From NCBI GenBank assembly GCA_905478225.1, contig CAJQHR010000021.1, forward strand, positions 1 to 64,000: a stretch of 64,000 nt of DNA. Direction: 5' to 3'. This document shows positions 27,409-36,668 of this stretch, piece after piece. Each line of letters begins with the position of its first letter. The first letter of the stretch is position 1. The notes below the pieces were generated by a model. It was not told the origin of the DNA, did not search any database, and saw nothing but the letters and a program-made list of their open reading frames with translations. This DNA is from an uncultured Crocinitomix sp. (GTDB lineage Bacteria > Bacteroidota > Bacteroidia > Flavobacteriales_D > Crocinitomicaceae). Made by a program: the position numbers and the translations under genes.

Positions 27409-27633
27409 ATTACAAAAATTAGATTTTTTTTTGTTTTGATCCGTACAATCGGAAAAATAATTAATAGAAATAAACTATTTATAAAAATTCAACGGGGCAC
27501 TTTACTAAATAAAGGATTCGAATTTGCCCTTCTAAATCCATTTTAAAGTCAATATTTTTGGGAAGGTTTGACACTTTTGCACTTAAAATTTACCAAAGTT
27601 TTGCGAAGTAGATCAATTATTACAATATTATTC

Positions 27634-27641
27634 TAAATTTG
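27634..27641 (+). promoter_or_regulatory. Candidate -7 element of gcvH
   Basis: TAAATTTG matches the Bacteroidota TAnnTTTG exactly, 27 bases before the gcvH ATG. I find no TTG at the usual upstream distance, so only half the promoter is supported. Confidence 0.4.
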
Positions 27642-27668
27642 TGATACACTTTTTAAAGAAAGAAGAAC

Positions 27669-28046
27669 ATGAATGTACCAGCGGATTTAAAATACACCAA
27701 AGACCACGAATGGATCAAGATTGACGGTGACACAGCGATAATTGGAGTAACTGATTTTGCACAGAGTGAACTTGGTGATATTGTATTCGTTGAAGTTGAA
27801 ACTGAAGGCGATACTTTAGACAAAGAAGAAGTTTTCGGATCAATTGAAGCGGTAAAAACAGTTTCAGATTTATTTATGCCTGTTAGTGGAGAAATCACGG
27901 CTTTCAATGAAGAGTTAGAAGCAAATCCAGAAGTAGTTAATTCAGATCCTTACGGAGAAGGTTGGATGGTTAAAGTTGCTTTTTCTGATCAAGAAGAAGT
28001 TGACAGTCTTTTATCTGCAAGTGAATACGAAGCATTAATTGGTTAA
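27669..28046 (+). CDS. gcvH: Glycine cleavage system H protein
   Basis: Lipoyl carrier that shuttles the methylamine group between GcvP, GcvT and Lpd; it also takes part in lipoate transfer. The lipoylation site is Lys63 in [20 protein letters not shown], and the N-terminal [20 protein letters not shown] and the acidic hairpins match the family. At 125 residues it is full length. The other gcv genes are not adjacent, as is common in Flavobacteriales. A VanZ-like gene overlaps its stop. Confidence 0.97.
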   Translation: MNVPADLKYTKDHEWIKIDGDTAIIGVTDFAQSELGDIVFVEVETEGDTLDKEEVFGSIEAVKTVSDLFMPVSGEITAFNEELEANPEVVNSDPYGEGWMVKVAFSDQEEVDSLLSASEYEALIG

Positions 28047-28437
28047 GAGGTTTCTTTACCATACCCCTTGGATAATATGGCTGATCATTATTTTGATCCT
28101 AAGTCTGCTTCCAGGAGACCAGCTTCCAGACTTTAAAACAGACTGGATTTCGATAGATTCGGCGACACATTTCACAATGTATTTTGTTCTGAGTGGCCTA
28201 TTTTTACTTGGTTTTTTAACTTTTGAAAAAAAAATCAATGAAAAAGTGAACCTTTCTAATATACGGTTGTACGGAGTGGTGATATTGGCTGGCATATTGA
28301 TCGGATATGCCATAGAGCTGATACAAGGGAATTTTATCTTTCGGCGGTACTTTGACGTAGCTGATATTGTAATGAATAGCTTTGGTACAATTTTTGGTGT
28401 GTTCATGTACAGTTTGACTGGTAGAAAATTAACATAA
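28039..28437 (+). CDS. VanZ-like membrane protein
   Basis: A 132-residue inner-membrane protein with four predicted helices ([54 protein letters not shown], and a final [17 protein letters not shown]). Conserved VanZ features are SLLPG, the His of THFTMYF, and ELIQ-F-RR-FD-ADI-N. The likely TTG start overlaps gcvH by eight bases. VanZ itself gives low-level teicoplanin resistance; for the many chromosomal relatives such as this one the role is unknown. The gcvH-vanZ order recurs in Flavobacteriales. Confidence 0.82.
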   Translation: MVKRFLYHTPWIIWLIIILILSLLPGDQLPDFKTDWISIDSATHFTMYFVLSGLFLLGFLTFEKKINEKVNLSNIRLYGVVILAGILIGYAIELIQGNFIFRRYFDVADIVMNSFGTIFGVFMYSLTGRKLT

Positions 28438-28494
28438 ATTTAAACCGCTCTTAAGACAGATTTTTGTAATTTAGCGTTGTTCAAAATTTTGAAA

Positions 28495-29166
28495 ATGGAA
28501 CTAAAAAAATCAAAAGAAGCAAACTTAGAAACAAAAAAGAACGGTTTTCGACTTGTAGGTCTGGTTATGATCTGTGCAGTTGTGGGGATGGCGTTTGAGT
28601 ACACTGGGTTTACGGCTGACGAAGGAGAAGAAATTCTCGTAGACAATTCAATGGAGGAAGATTTCTTATTCGACCAAATTGACGAAGATGAGCCGCCACC
28701 GCCAGAAGAAGAAGCTCCACCACCACCGCCTGTTATTGAGGAGCCGGAAATTGTGGAAGATGATGAAGAAGTAGAAGATATCGATTTATCAGTTATAGAA
28801 GAGGTTGTAGAAGACATTCCAGAAGAAGAACCGGCAGCTCCAGTTGCGGAAAAAGTGTTTGACTTCGTAGAGGTTGATCCTAGTTTCCCTGGCGGTCAAG
28901 CAGCAATGAATCAATGGATTGTTGACGAAGTTGACTACCCAGAACTATCTCGTGAGATGGGTGAACAAGGAATCGTTTATGTAAAGTTTGTTGTGAACAG
29001 TAAAGGAAATATCGAAAAGGTTTCAATCCGTAAAGGAATTTCTGATGCCTTGGATGCTGAAGCAAAACGAGTAGTGAAAAAGATGCCAAGATGGATTCCA
29101 GGAGAACAAGCTGGAAAACCGGTAAGCGTTAACTTTACACTCCCGATCCACTTTAGACTCGGTTAG
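28495..29166 (+). CDS. tonB: Energy transducer TonB, first copy
   Basis: TonB links the ExbBD proton motor to outer-membrane transporters. From ATG 28495 it begins MELKKSKEANLETKKNGFRL, then one membrane helix (LVGLVMICAVVGMAF), then an acidic, Pro-rich periplasmic spacer (PPPPEEEAPPPPPVIEEPEI). The C-terminal about 90 residues form the TonB_C domain (FPGGQAAMNQWIVDEVDYPE, GIVYVKFVVNSKGNIEKV, VVKKMPRWIPGEQAGKPVSV). The 18 bases upstream of this ATG are open but unlike the family. A terminator follows, and a paralogue with the same plan lies downstream. No exbB or exbD here. Confidence 0.93.
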   Translation: MELKKSKEANLETKKNGFRLVGLVMICAVVGMAFEYTGFTADEGEEILVDNSMEEDFLFDQIDEDEPPPPEEEAPPPPPVIEEPEIVEDDEEVEDIDLSVIEEVVEDIPEEEPAAPVAEKVFDFVEVDPSFPGGQAAMNQWIVDEVDYPELSREMGEQGIVYVKFVVNSKGNIEKVSIRKGISDALDAEAKRVVKKMPRWIPGEQAGKPVSVNFTLPIHFRLG

Positions 29167-29188
29167 AAAATAAAAATAATATTATGAA

Positions 29189-29218
29189 CCGTCTTGGTTG
29201 AACCGAGACGGATTTTTT
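29189..29218 (+). terminator. Intrinsic terminator of the first tonB
   Basis: CCGTCTTGGTT pairs with AACCGAGACGG (one mismatch) and is followed by ATTTTTTT. Almost the same hairpin follows the second tonB. Confidence 0.8.
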
Positions 29219-29568
29219 TGTTTATATATCTGAAGATGTTCGAATCTCGAATCAAGAACAAAAATTGTTGGAAACATTTCAACCGAACCATAGATCTATT
29301 TCATCAACGAGAATATTCAATTCCTATTCTTGACCTTAACTCTCTTCATATCCTAACATAACCACGGATAATGCGGAGCCCAAAGACCAAACCACTCCTA
29401 ACGAACTCACTGTTAGCGTTCCATAAACAATTTCAGCTACAAAACAAACCACTTTGGTACAATTCTTGGTAAACATTACTATAGTTAATCAACAATAATT
29501 TTAATATTCATCTTTAACACATTTGAGATCTAACTTTTTCAGAAGTGTTGACCCCAAAATTCAAAAAA
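29219..29568. other. Gene-free spacer between the two tonB copies
   Basis: About 350 AT-rich bases. I see no coding frame, RNA-like fold or repeat array. The promoter of the second tonB should lie here; no exact TAnnTTTG stands at a good distance. Confidence 0.5.
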
Positions 29569-30240
29569 ATGGAACTAAAAAAATCAACAAAAGCGAACTT
29601 AGAAAGCAAAAAACATGGTTTTCGTCTAATGGGCCTTGTGATGGTCTCAGCAATGGTTGGAATGGCCTTTGAGCACAATGAATTTACACCAATTGATGAC
29701 GAAATTGTGATATGCGAAACCGTATTGGGTCCAGAGCCAATTTTCGACCCAACAGTAGATGAACCTCCAGTAGAGGAGGAAGTTATAACACCTCCAGTTC
29801 CAATTATACCAGACGAACCAGATTTGGTAGATGATGATCAAGACGTAGACGATTTTGATTTTTCAGATATGGATAAAGATATAGATGAAGTTCCAATAAT
29901 AGTTCCACCAACGATAATACCTGAGGACCCTTTTGACTTCCCAGACGTTGATCCTAGTTTCGTAGGTGGTGCAGCAGCAATGTCCCAATGGATTTTGGAC
30001 AATGTAGATTACCCTGAAATATCTCGTGAAATGGGTGAGCAAGGAAAAGTTTATGTGAAGTTTGTTGTCGACAAAAAAGGAAATATAAGCAAAGTCTCTA
30101 TTCGTCAAGGAGTTTCTGATGCCTTGGATGCTGAAGCGAAACGTGTCGTAAAAAAGATGCCGAAATGGGTGCCTGGTGAAGTAAATGGTAAGCCAGTTAG
30201 GGTTAATTTTACACTTCCAATCCATTTTAGACTTGGGTAG
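29569..30240 (+). CDS. Energy transducer TonB, second copy
   Basis: A 223-residue paralogue of the preceding gene. The N-terminus MELKKSTKANLESKKHGFRL and the membrane helix LMGLVMVSAMVGMAFEHNEF match copy one almost residue for residue. The acidic spacer has diverged: it is richer in Asp and Ile and lacks the poly-Pro runs (PPVEEEVITPPVPIIPDEPD). The C-terminal domain is very close again (FVGGAAAMSQWILDNVDYPE ... VVKKMPKWVPGEVNGKPVRV). The gene ends with its own copy of the terminator hairpin. Two TonBs may serve different transporters or respond to different conditions. Confidence 0.92.
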   Translation: MELKKSTKANLESKKHGFRLMGLVMVSAMVGMAFEHNEFTPIDDEIVICETVLGPEPIFDPTVDEPPVEEEVITPPVPIIPDEPDLVDDDQDVDDFDFSDMDKDIDEVPIIVPPTIIPEDPFDFPDVDPSFVGGAAAMSQWILDNVDYPEISREMGEQGKVYVKFVVDKKGNISKVSIRQGVSDALDAEAKRVVKKMPKWVPGEVNGKPVRVNFTLPIHFRLG

Positions 30241-30260
30241 AAAATAAAAACATTATATTG

Positions 30261-30291
30261 ATCCGTCTTGGTGAAACCAAGGCGGATTTTT
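30261..30291 (+). terminator. Intrinsic terminator of the second tonB
   Basis: ATCCGTCTTGGT and ACCAAGGCGGAT form a stem (one G-T pair) with a GAA-type loop, followed by TTTTTTA. It is homologous to the hairpin at 29189 and lies just in front of deoC. Confidence 0.8.
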
Positions 30292-30302
30292 TATGTAATA
30301 AT

Positions 30303-31088
30303 ATGCGCTCATTAAACGAAATATTGAACCAACCGATTGAGGTTAACACCGATTTAGTTCTTGACTTAATCTCTTATATCGACCTAACAACACTTAGTGA
30401 CACAGATACCGATCAATCGGTTTTACAATTGGTTGACAAGGCGAATCGTGGATTTAACGGGGTGCACCCAGCGGCAATATGTACCTATTCAAAATTTGGA
30501 AATCTTGTTCGAAAAAACCTGAATTCATCTATGCGAACGGTGATTGTTGGAATAGGTTTTCCGAGTGGAGCAACACCAACCCAAGAAAAAATTCAACACG
30601 CAATAGAAATTGGAGCTTCGGGAGCAGAGGAGCTAGACATTGTGTTAAATCACAGCGATTTTTTCCATTTAAGCTATAAACAAATAACAAAAGAAATTAG
30701 CGGAGTCAAATCCGCCCTGCAAAATAAACACCTCAAAGTTATTTTAGAAACGGGTGAATTGGGCAGCAACGAAAACATTAAAACCGCTAGCGAAATAGCT
30801 TGCAAGGCCGGAACTGACTTTATAAAAACATCAACTGGTAAAACATCAACAGGAGCAAAACCGGCCGCCGTGTACGAAATGTGCCTTGTCATTGCCGAAT
30901 ATTACAAGCAAACTGGACGCAAAGTGGGAATTAAACCTTCTGGCGGAATTCGAACTTTTGAAGATGCAGCTTCACTGCATTTAATCGTGAAAGAAACACT
31001 TGGGAAAGATTGGTTAAACCCAAGTTTATTTAGAATTGGCGCCAGTAGTTTATATGATCACCTTATTGAAAAATTTAATCAGTTATGA
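30303..31088 (+). CDS. deoC: Deoxyribose-phosphate aldolase
   Basis: Class I aldolase that splits 2-deoxyribose-5-phosphate into glyceraldehyde-3-phosphate and acetaldehyde in deoxynucleoside breakdown. The Schiff-base Lys is in GTDFIKTSTGKTSTGA, the second active-site Lys in KVGIKPSGGIRTFEDA, and the Asp in EELDIVLNHSDF. From ATG 30303, located after the terminator, the protein is 261 residues and starts MRSLNEILNQPIEV. Codons further upstream would run through the terminator stem. The stop overlaps the cysQ ATG (ATGA). Confidence 0.95.
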   Translation: MRSLNEILNQPIEVNTDLVLDLISYIDLTTLSDTDTDQSVLQLVDKANRGFNGVHPAAICTYSKFGNLVRKNLNSSMRTVIVGIGFPSGATPTQEKIQHAIEIGASGAEELDIVLNHSDFFHLSYKQITKEISGVKSALQNKHLKVILETGELGSNENIKTASEIACKAGTDFIKTSTGKTSTGAKPAAVYEMCLVIAEYYKQTGRKVGIKPSGGIRTFEDAASLHLIVKETLGKDWLNPSLFRIGASSLYDHLIEKFNQL

Positions 31089-31891
31089 GCACAGCTGTTA
31101 TAAATAACGAATGGATTCAAGCCGCAGTAGCTGGAGCAAAAGAAGCTTCGGCAGCCATTATTGAGATTTATAATGAAGGATTTGAAGTTGACATAAAAGC
31201 GGACAGATCTCCCGTGACAATTGCCGATAAAACATCCAGCAAAATTCTATCCAAACACTTGAGTAAAACTGGCATACTAATTATGTCAGAAGAAGAGGAA
31301 ATGGCGTCATATGCAGACCGGAAAAAGCAGGATTATGTTTGGATTGTTGATCCTTTAGACGGCACAAAAGAGTTTATTGCAAAAAATGGAGAATTCTGTA
31401 TTTGTATTGCGCTTGTAAAAAACGGGAAAGCTATATTCGGTTTAATTGCTGCACCAATTGGGCAAACTATGTTATTAGGCGGACAAGACATGGGGGCTTA
31501 TTATTTTAATTACGAAGTGACTGACTTTTTAAACCAAACGTACAAGGTTCCTCCATTGACCATAAATGCGAAAAAGACAGTTGCACATTCAAGGTATCAC
31601 GGTTCCGTCCGTGCGCAATTAATCATTAGTTCAATTACCGAAAAATACGGTGCACCTGATTTCATAAAAAAAGGCAGTGCTTTAAAATTTATCGATCTTA
31701 CCTTAGGAAAAGCCGACTTCTACCCAAGACTTGCGCCTACCATGGAATGGGATATTGCCGCAGGGCAAGCAATTTACGAATCAGTTGGCGGGGAAGTATT
31801 GGATTTTACTAACTTTGAACCATTAGCATACAATAAAGAAAATTTATACAATCCTTATTTCATTGCAAAGAATAAGGAATTAAACATTTGA
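31085..31891 (+). CDS. cysQ: 3'(2'),5'-bisphosphate nucleotidase
   Basis: Hydrolyses PAP to AMP, relieving inhibition from sulfate assimilation; it belongs to the inositol monophosphatase superfamily. The metal sites are [20 protein letters not shown], then [17 protein letters not shown], and a late [15 protein letters not shown]. The 268-residue size is normal. It overlaps deoC by four bases and is followed by gmd after seven bases, so it is in the same run. No sulfate-assimilation genes are close. Confidence 0.94.
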   Translation: MSTAVINNEWIQAAVAGAKEASAAIIEIYNEGFEVDIKADRSPVTIADKTSSKILSKHLSKTGILIMSEEEEMASYADRKKQDYVWIVDPLDGTKEFIAKNGEFCICIALVKNGKAIFGLIAAPIGQTMLLGGQDMGAYYFNYEVTDFLNQTYKVPPLTINAKKTVAHSRYHGSVRAQLIISSITEKYGAPDFIKKGSALKFIDLTLGKADFYPRLAPTMEWDIAAGQAIYESVGGEVLDFTNFEPLAYNKENLYNPYFIAKNKELNI

Positions 31892-31898
31892 GAACAAG

Positions 31899-32987
31899 AT
31901 GAGCAAAGTTGCTTTAGTAACAGGAATCACTGGTCAAGACGGCGCGTATTTGGCAGAGCTTCTTTTATCAAAGGGCTATATTGTCCACGGAATTAAACGA
32001 AGATCTTCTCTTTTTAATACGGATAGAATTGATCATCTATATCAAGATAAACACGAAGCTGGGGTCCGTCTATTTTTACATTATGGCGATTTAACAGACG
32101 CAACTAACCTCATTCGGTTGGTACAAGAAATTGAGCCAGATGAAATTTACAATTTGGCAGCCATGTCACACGTAAAAGTGTCTTTTGACACACCAGAATA
32201 CACTGCAAATACAGATGCACTAGGAACATTACGTTTGTTAGAAGCTATTCGTATTTTAAAAATGGAAAAAACCGTTAAGCTTTATCAAGCATCAACCTCT
32301 GAACTTTATGGTAAAGTAGTTGAAACGCCTCAAAGCGAATCTACGCCATTCTATCCAAGAAGTCCATACGCCGTTGCAAAGCTATATGCATATTGGATCA
32401 TAAAAAATTACCGTGAGGCTTATGGAATATACGCTTGTAATGGTATTCTATTCAACCATGAGAGTCCATATAGAGGAGAAACTTTTGTAACTCGAAAAAT
32501 TACAAGAGCAGTTGCAAAAATCAAACTTGGCTTACAGAAAAAAATGTATCTGGGTAATTTAGATGCTCAGCGAGATTGGGGACACGCCAAAGATTATGTT
32601 TATGGCATGTGGCAAATGATGCAGCAGGAAGTTGCGGACGATTATGTCCTAGCAACAGGCGAAACACACCCGGTGCGAGAATTTGTTGAAAAATCATTCA
32701 ACCACGCAGGAATTGAAGTGCGTTGGGAAGGAGAAGGTGTGGACGAGAAAGGATTTAATAAAGCCAACAACGAAATCATTGTAGAGGTAGATGAAAAATA
32801 TTTCAGACCTACAGAGGTTGAACTTTTATTAGGAGATCCTACAAAAGCGAAAACCGAATTGGGATGGGAAACGACCTATACTTTTGATGGTTTAGTAAAA
32901 GAAATGGTTGACTCAGATATCGCTTTATTTAAGCGCGACAAATACCTCATGGAAGGTGGTCATAAAATTTATCATCAAAACGAGTAA
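31899..32987 (+). CDS. gmd: GDP-mannose 4,6-dehydratase
   Basis: First step from GDP-mannose to GDP-L-fucose, making GDP-4-keto-6-deoxymannose. It is an extended SDR: the NADP loop [19 protein letters not shown] is at the N-terminus, with [16 protein letters not shown] after it; the catalytic Thr/Tyr/Lys are in [17 protein letters not shown] and [16 protein letters not shown]; and [20 protein letters not shown] is a Gmd hallmark. It sits five bases upstream of the next enzyme in the same pathway. Confidence 0.97.
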   Translation: MSKVALVTGITGQDGAYLAELLLSKGYIVHGIKRRSSLFNTDRIDHLYQDKHEAGVRLFLHYGDLTDATNLIRLVQEIEPDEIYNLAAMSHVKVSFDTPEYTANTDALGTLRLLEAIRILKMEKTVKLYQASTSELYGKVVETPQSESTPFYPRSPYAVAKLYAYWIIKNYREAYGIYACNGILFNHESPYRGETFVTRKITRAVAKIKLGLQKKMYLGNLDAQRDWGHAKDYVYGMWQMMQQEVADDYVLATGETHPVREFVEKSFNHAGIEVRWEGEGVDEKGFNKANNEIIVEVDEKYFRPTEVELLLGDPTKAKTELGWETTYTFDGLVKEMVDSDIALFKRDKYLMEGGHKIYHQNE

Positions 32988-32992
32988 ACAAC

Positions 32993-33931
32993 GTGGATAA
33001 AGCATCAAAAATTTACATTGCAGGTCACAACGGTATGGTGGGGTCTGCTATTCTAAGGTTATTGCAGAAAAAAGGCTATTCCAACCTCATTCATAGAAAT
33101 TCAGCTGATCTCGATTTACGCGATCAAGCAGCCGTGAATCAATTTTTCGCCGAAGAAAAACCTGCATTTGTATTTTTAGCTGCAGCAAAAGTTGGTGGAA
33201 TTTTAGCCAATAACAGCTATCGGGGAGAATTTCTTTATGACAACCTGATGATCACCGCAAACATTATTCAAGCCGCACATAATAATAACGTTGAGAAATT
33301 ACTTTTTTTAGGATCGTCATGCATCTATCCAAAATTAGCACCTCAACCTTTAAAAGAAGATTACCTTTTAACTGGAGCACTGGAAGAAACTAACGAACCA
33401 TACGCCATTGCGAAAATTGCAGGAATTAAAATGTGTGAAACCTATCGCGATCAATATGGGGATAATTTTATTTCTGCCATGCCTACTAATCTATATGGCC
33501 CTAATGATAATTATGACTTGAATAATTCGCATGTTTTACCAGCGCTGATCAAAAAATTTCATTTAGCGAAAGTAAACAATCAACCAAGTGTTGAAATATG
33601 GGGGACAGGCAGTCCTCAACGCGAATTTCTACATGTAGAAGATTTGGCGGAAGCCTGCTTGTTCTTAATGGAAACTTATAATGAAAAACAATTCGTAAAC
33701 ATTGGAACTGGAGAAGATGTCTCCATCAAAGATTTGGCCATTAAAGTAAAAGAAATTGTAGGATATGCTGGTGATTTAATTTTTGACACCACCAAGCCAG
33801 ACGGAACGCCGCGAAAATTAATGGATGTTTCATTTATTCACAATAAAGGATGGAAACATGCCATAGCCTTGCAAGAAGGTATTAGCAGCACCTATCAACA
33901 TGCTTTAAAAAGTGGAAAGCTGGACAGTTAA
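32993..33931 (+). CDS. fcl: GDP-L-fucose synthase
   Basis: Epimerises and reduces the Gmd product to GDP-L-fucose, used for fucosylated surface glycans. It starts at GTG 32993 ([20 protein letters not shown]), giving the Rossmann loop GHNGMVG. Active-site elements are [20 protein letters not shown], then [18 protein letters not shown] (YxxxK) and [15 protein letters not shown]. At 312 residues it is complete. Together with gmd it forms a full GDP-fucose module. Confidence 0.96.
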   Translation: MDKASKIYIAGHNGMVGSAILRLLQKKGYSNLIHRNSADLDLRDQAAVNQFFAEEKPAFVFLAAAKVGGILANNSYRGEFLYDNLMITANIIQAAHNNNVEKLLFLGSSCIYPKLAPQPLKEDYLLTGALEETNEPYAIAKIAGIKMCETYRDQYGDNFISAMPTNLYGPNDNYDLNNSHVLPALIKKFHLAKVNNQPSVEIWGTGSPQREFLHVEDLAEACLFLMETYNEKQFVNIGTGEDVSIKDLAIKVKEIVGYAGDLIFDTTKPDGTPRKLMDVSFIHNKGWKHAIALQEGISSTYQHALKSGKLDS

Positions 33932-33986
33932 ATCTCCAACGCTTTTTTGAAACTATATTCACCAAAACACGTACCTTTCATTGGTA

Positions 33987-35582
33987 ATGCGTAAACTAAT
34001 AAATACTTTCATTCTATTATTGCTCACGGCAATTTCTAGTTCTGCGCAGCTCTATTTGCCTCACAACAACTATTATCAAACAGAAGCAGAGCGTTTACTT
34101 ATCCACAATAAAAACGATACTACTTTTTACCATAACCATGTGAGTTTACGCCCAATGTTGGATACCCGCACCAATCGCGATTCCATATTTGAAATAAGCG
34201 ACAAGAAGTATTATTGGGTGACCGAAAAGCTGTTTAAAGAGAACTTAATCATCTTTAAAGGTCCAGATTTTTGGTGTAGTATTGATCCTATTTTAGATTT
34301 AGAATTGGGCGGTGATTTATCGGCAGATTCATTAGAGAGGTTGTACTGGAACACGAGGGGTATTCGTGTACAAGGGCGCTTTTTTGACAATGTGGGATTC
34401 ACAACATCCTTTTATGAAAATCAAGCCTTACTTCCAGGCTATATGAATGCCTATGCAGATGCCCATGGTGAATTTTTTCCAAATAGCATTAACACAAACT
34501 ATATACAAAACAACGCCGTTATTCCAGGATATGCGCGCACGAAAGTATTTAAAACTACTGGGTATGATTTTGCATTTGCACAAGGAAATATTTCATATGT
34601 TCCAAATCAATATATAAATGCTCAAATCGGAAATGGCAATCATTTTGTAGGAAATGGGTATCGTTCATTATTGCTGTCTGATTTTACGGCAAATTATCCT
34701 TTTGCAAAAGTAGAAGCCAACTTCTTAAAAGGTCGAATTCAATACAACGTCATTTACGCCTTGCATCAAAATTTATATCGTTTGCATGTTTACACTACTC
34801 CCGAAGCAACGTATGAGAAGAAGATAGGTACTTATCAATATTTGGACATTTCACTGTCTGAAAACGTTCAAATCGGAATATTTGAAGGGAAGTTATGGCG
34901 GCGAGTGGATTCATTAGGGAGTCACAAACCAGATTATGGATTTTTAAACCCATTAATCTTTACGACACCACGCGCAAAACAACTGGAAAATGGTGGATTC
35001 AATTCAATACTCGGGTTAAATGTGTCCATCAATTTTGGAAACAACAGAATTTATGGTCAAGCGGTGGTTGACGCAGGAATATTGGGCGCTTTTCAAATCG
35101 GATATAAATTCTTTAATTTAAAAGGACATAAATTAGACGGAGGTGTAGAATTCAATCACGCCAATCTCAATACTTATTTATCCACAGACAAACGGTACAA
35201 TTATTCCCACTATAACTTACCACTTGCCCACCCCTATGTTAATGGATTTAATGAACTAATTCTATATGTTTCCTATCAACACAATCGTTTCTTTTTCCGC
35301 AATCGCATTAACTATTCTCAGCGCACGCAAAACGATTCAACAGCCATTGGAAATGATATTTTATTGCCCCTGTATAACGGAACGCCAACCACAGCTAACC
35401 GATTAGATTATATTGCTTACAATCAATTTGAAATGGGCTACCGATTTAATAAGTCCAATAATTTTCAAGCATTTTTCGGACTATTAACACGAAGTGAGCT
35501 TGACGCAGTTAACAACCCTCTTACAAATTACCCGTATATAGGAGTTAGAACAAGATTAAAGAATAAATACCTTGATTATTAA
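33987..35582 (+). CDS. Outer-membrane beta-barrel protein, Wzi/RemB-like (copy 1)
   Basis: A signal peptide (MRKLINTFILLLLTAISSSAQ) from ATG 33987 leads into about 500 residues of short alternating strands with frequent aromatic girdle residues. Key landmarks are YVPNQYINAQIGNGNHFVGN, GYRSLLLSDFTANYPFAKVE, and a last strand ending GVRTRLKNKYLDY. The plan resembles the capsule-assembly Wzi family and proteins annotated RemB in gliding bacteria. A role in holding or exporting surface polysaccharide fits its place directly before a WecA-like enzyme and after GDP-fucose synthesis. A paralogue lies downstream. Confidence 0.7.
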   Translation: MRKLINTFILLLLTAISSSAQLYLPHNNYYQTEAERLLIHNKNDTTFYHNHVSLRPMLDTRTNRDSIFEISDKKYYWVTEKLFKENLIIFKGPDFWCSIDPILDLELGGDLSADSLERLYWNTRGIRVQGRFFDNVGFTTSFYENQALLPGYMNAYADAHGEFFPNSINTNYIQNNAVIPGYARTKVFKTTGYDFAFAQGNISYVPNQYINAQIGNGNHFVGNGYRSLLLSDFTANYPFAKVEANFLKGRIQYNVIYALHQNLYRLHVYTTPEATYEKKIGTYQYLDISLSENVQIGIFEGKLWRRVDSLGSHKPDYGFLNPLIFTTPRAKQLENGGFNSILGLNVSINFGNNRIYGQAVVDAGILGAFQIGYKFFNLKGHKLDGGVEFNHANLNTYLSTDKRYNYSHYNLPLAHPYVNGFNELILYVSYQHNRFFFRNRINYSQRTQNDSTAIGNDILLPLYNGTPTTANRLDYIAYNQFEMGYRFNKSNNFQAFFGLLTRSELDAVNNPLTNYPYIGVRTRLKNKYLDY

Positions 35583-35585
35583 GAG

Positions 35586-36668
35586 ATGGATTATCACATT
35601 ACATTAGCCTTTATTACCGCTTTCAGCGTTGTACTGCTTGCTACACCTTCTTTAATTAAGGTGGCAAAACTCAAACATTTAGTGGATGAGCCGGTTGAAG
35701 CGCGTAAAAAACATGCCATGAGCATTCCAACCATTGGTGGCGTTATCATTTTTAGCGCCTTCATTTTTTCAAGCTTCCTCTGGTTACCAGTGCATGAACC
35801 GAGTGTGATTGAAGGTATGAGCCAATTCATGTTTTTAATGGCGAGCCTTGTTTTACTTTTCTTTGTGGGTGTTAAGGACGATATAATAGGAATGTCCCCC
35901 ATGAAAAAACTAATTGCCCATGTAATGGTTGGTTTTATTTTAGTGGTCATGGGTGGTATAAAAATCACAAGTTTTCACGGACTCTTGGGTATGGACATTA
36001 TCTTACCAGATTACGCCAGTATATTACTTTCAATCTTCATTTATATTGTCATTGTAAATTCAATTAACCTTATTGACGGAGTTGATGGACTTGCCTCAGG
36101 TGTAGGCCTCATTTCTACCTTAGCATTTGGTTTTTGGTTCTCCTATTTGGGCGATATTCATTGGGCACTAATTTCATTTTCATTATCAGGCGCCTTGTTA
36201 GGATTTTTAGTGTTTAATTTTAATCCCGCTAAGATCTTTATGGGCGATTCAGGATCCTTAATTATTGGCGCAGTAATAAGTGTATTAGCCATTCAACTCA
36301 TTGAATCACCCACGGAGAAATTAGCGATTTTGGGATATGAACATGTCTCAACCCCTGTATTAGCCATGTCTATTTTGGCCTATCCCCTTTTGGATACATT
36401 ACGCGTTTTTATTATTCGAACGCTAAAAGGTAAATCACCATTGAGTGCTGATAGAAATCACTTACATCACAAATTACAATACCGTAAAATGGGACATAGA
36501 AAAACGGTAGTTATCATTTACCTTTTTAGTTTGATCATGATTCTTCAAGCATTTTTTATTCAGTTTGAAAATCCAAACATCAGTTTCTTTATTAGTTTCG
36601 GAACAGCCATGTTGTTTACGTTGATTGTATTTATCGGTGCAAAAAAAAATAAGAATGCGACAGATTAA
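35586..36668 (+). CDS. MraY/WecA-like undecaprenyl-phosphate sugar-1-phosphate transferase
   Basis: A 360-residue multi-spanning enzyme that starts lipid-linked glycan synthesis by moving a HexNAc-1-phosphate onto undecaprenyl phosphate. The family's cytoplasmic-loop motifs are all visible: FVGVKDDIIGMSPMKKL (DD motif), NSINLIDGVDGLASGVGL, FNPAKIFMGDSGSL, and the WecA-type loop DRNHLHHKLQYRKMGHRKT. The last places it with WecA rather than MraY. It is sandwiched between two paralogous barrels, overlapping the second by 14 bases, which points to a polysaccharide export unit. Confidence 0.92.
   Translation: MDYHITLAFITAFSVVLLATPSLIKVAKLKHLVDEPVEARKKHAMSIPTIGGVIIFSAFIFSSFLWLPVHEPSVIEGMSQFMFLMASLVLLFFVGVKDDIIGMSPMKKLIAHVMVGFILVVMGGIKITSFHGLLGMDIILPDYASILLSIFIYIVIVNSINLIDGVDGLASGVGLISTLAFGFWFSYLGDIHWALISFSLSGALLGFLVFNFNPAKIFMGDSGSLIIGAVISVLAIQLIESPTEKLAILGYEHVSTPVLAMSILAYPLLDTLRVFIIRTLKGKSPLSADRNHLHHKLQYRKMGHRKTVVIIYLFSLIMILQAFFIQFENPNISFFISFGTAMLFTLIVFIGAKKNKNATD

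Noticed and set aside
28440-28817. Minus-strand Ser/Gly-rich open frame opposite the first tonB
   Set aside because: It is the antisense of the Glu/Asp/Pro-rich spacer and has no independent support.
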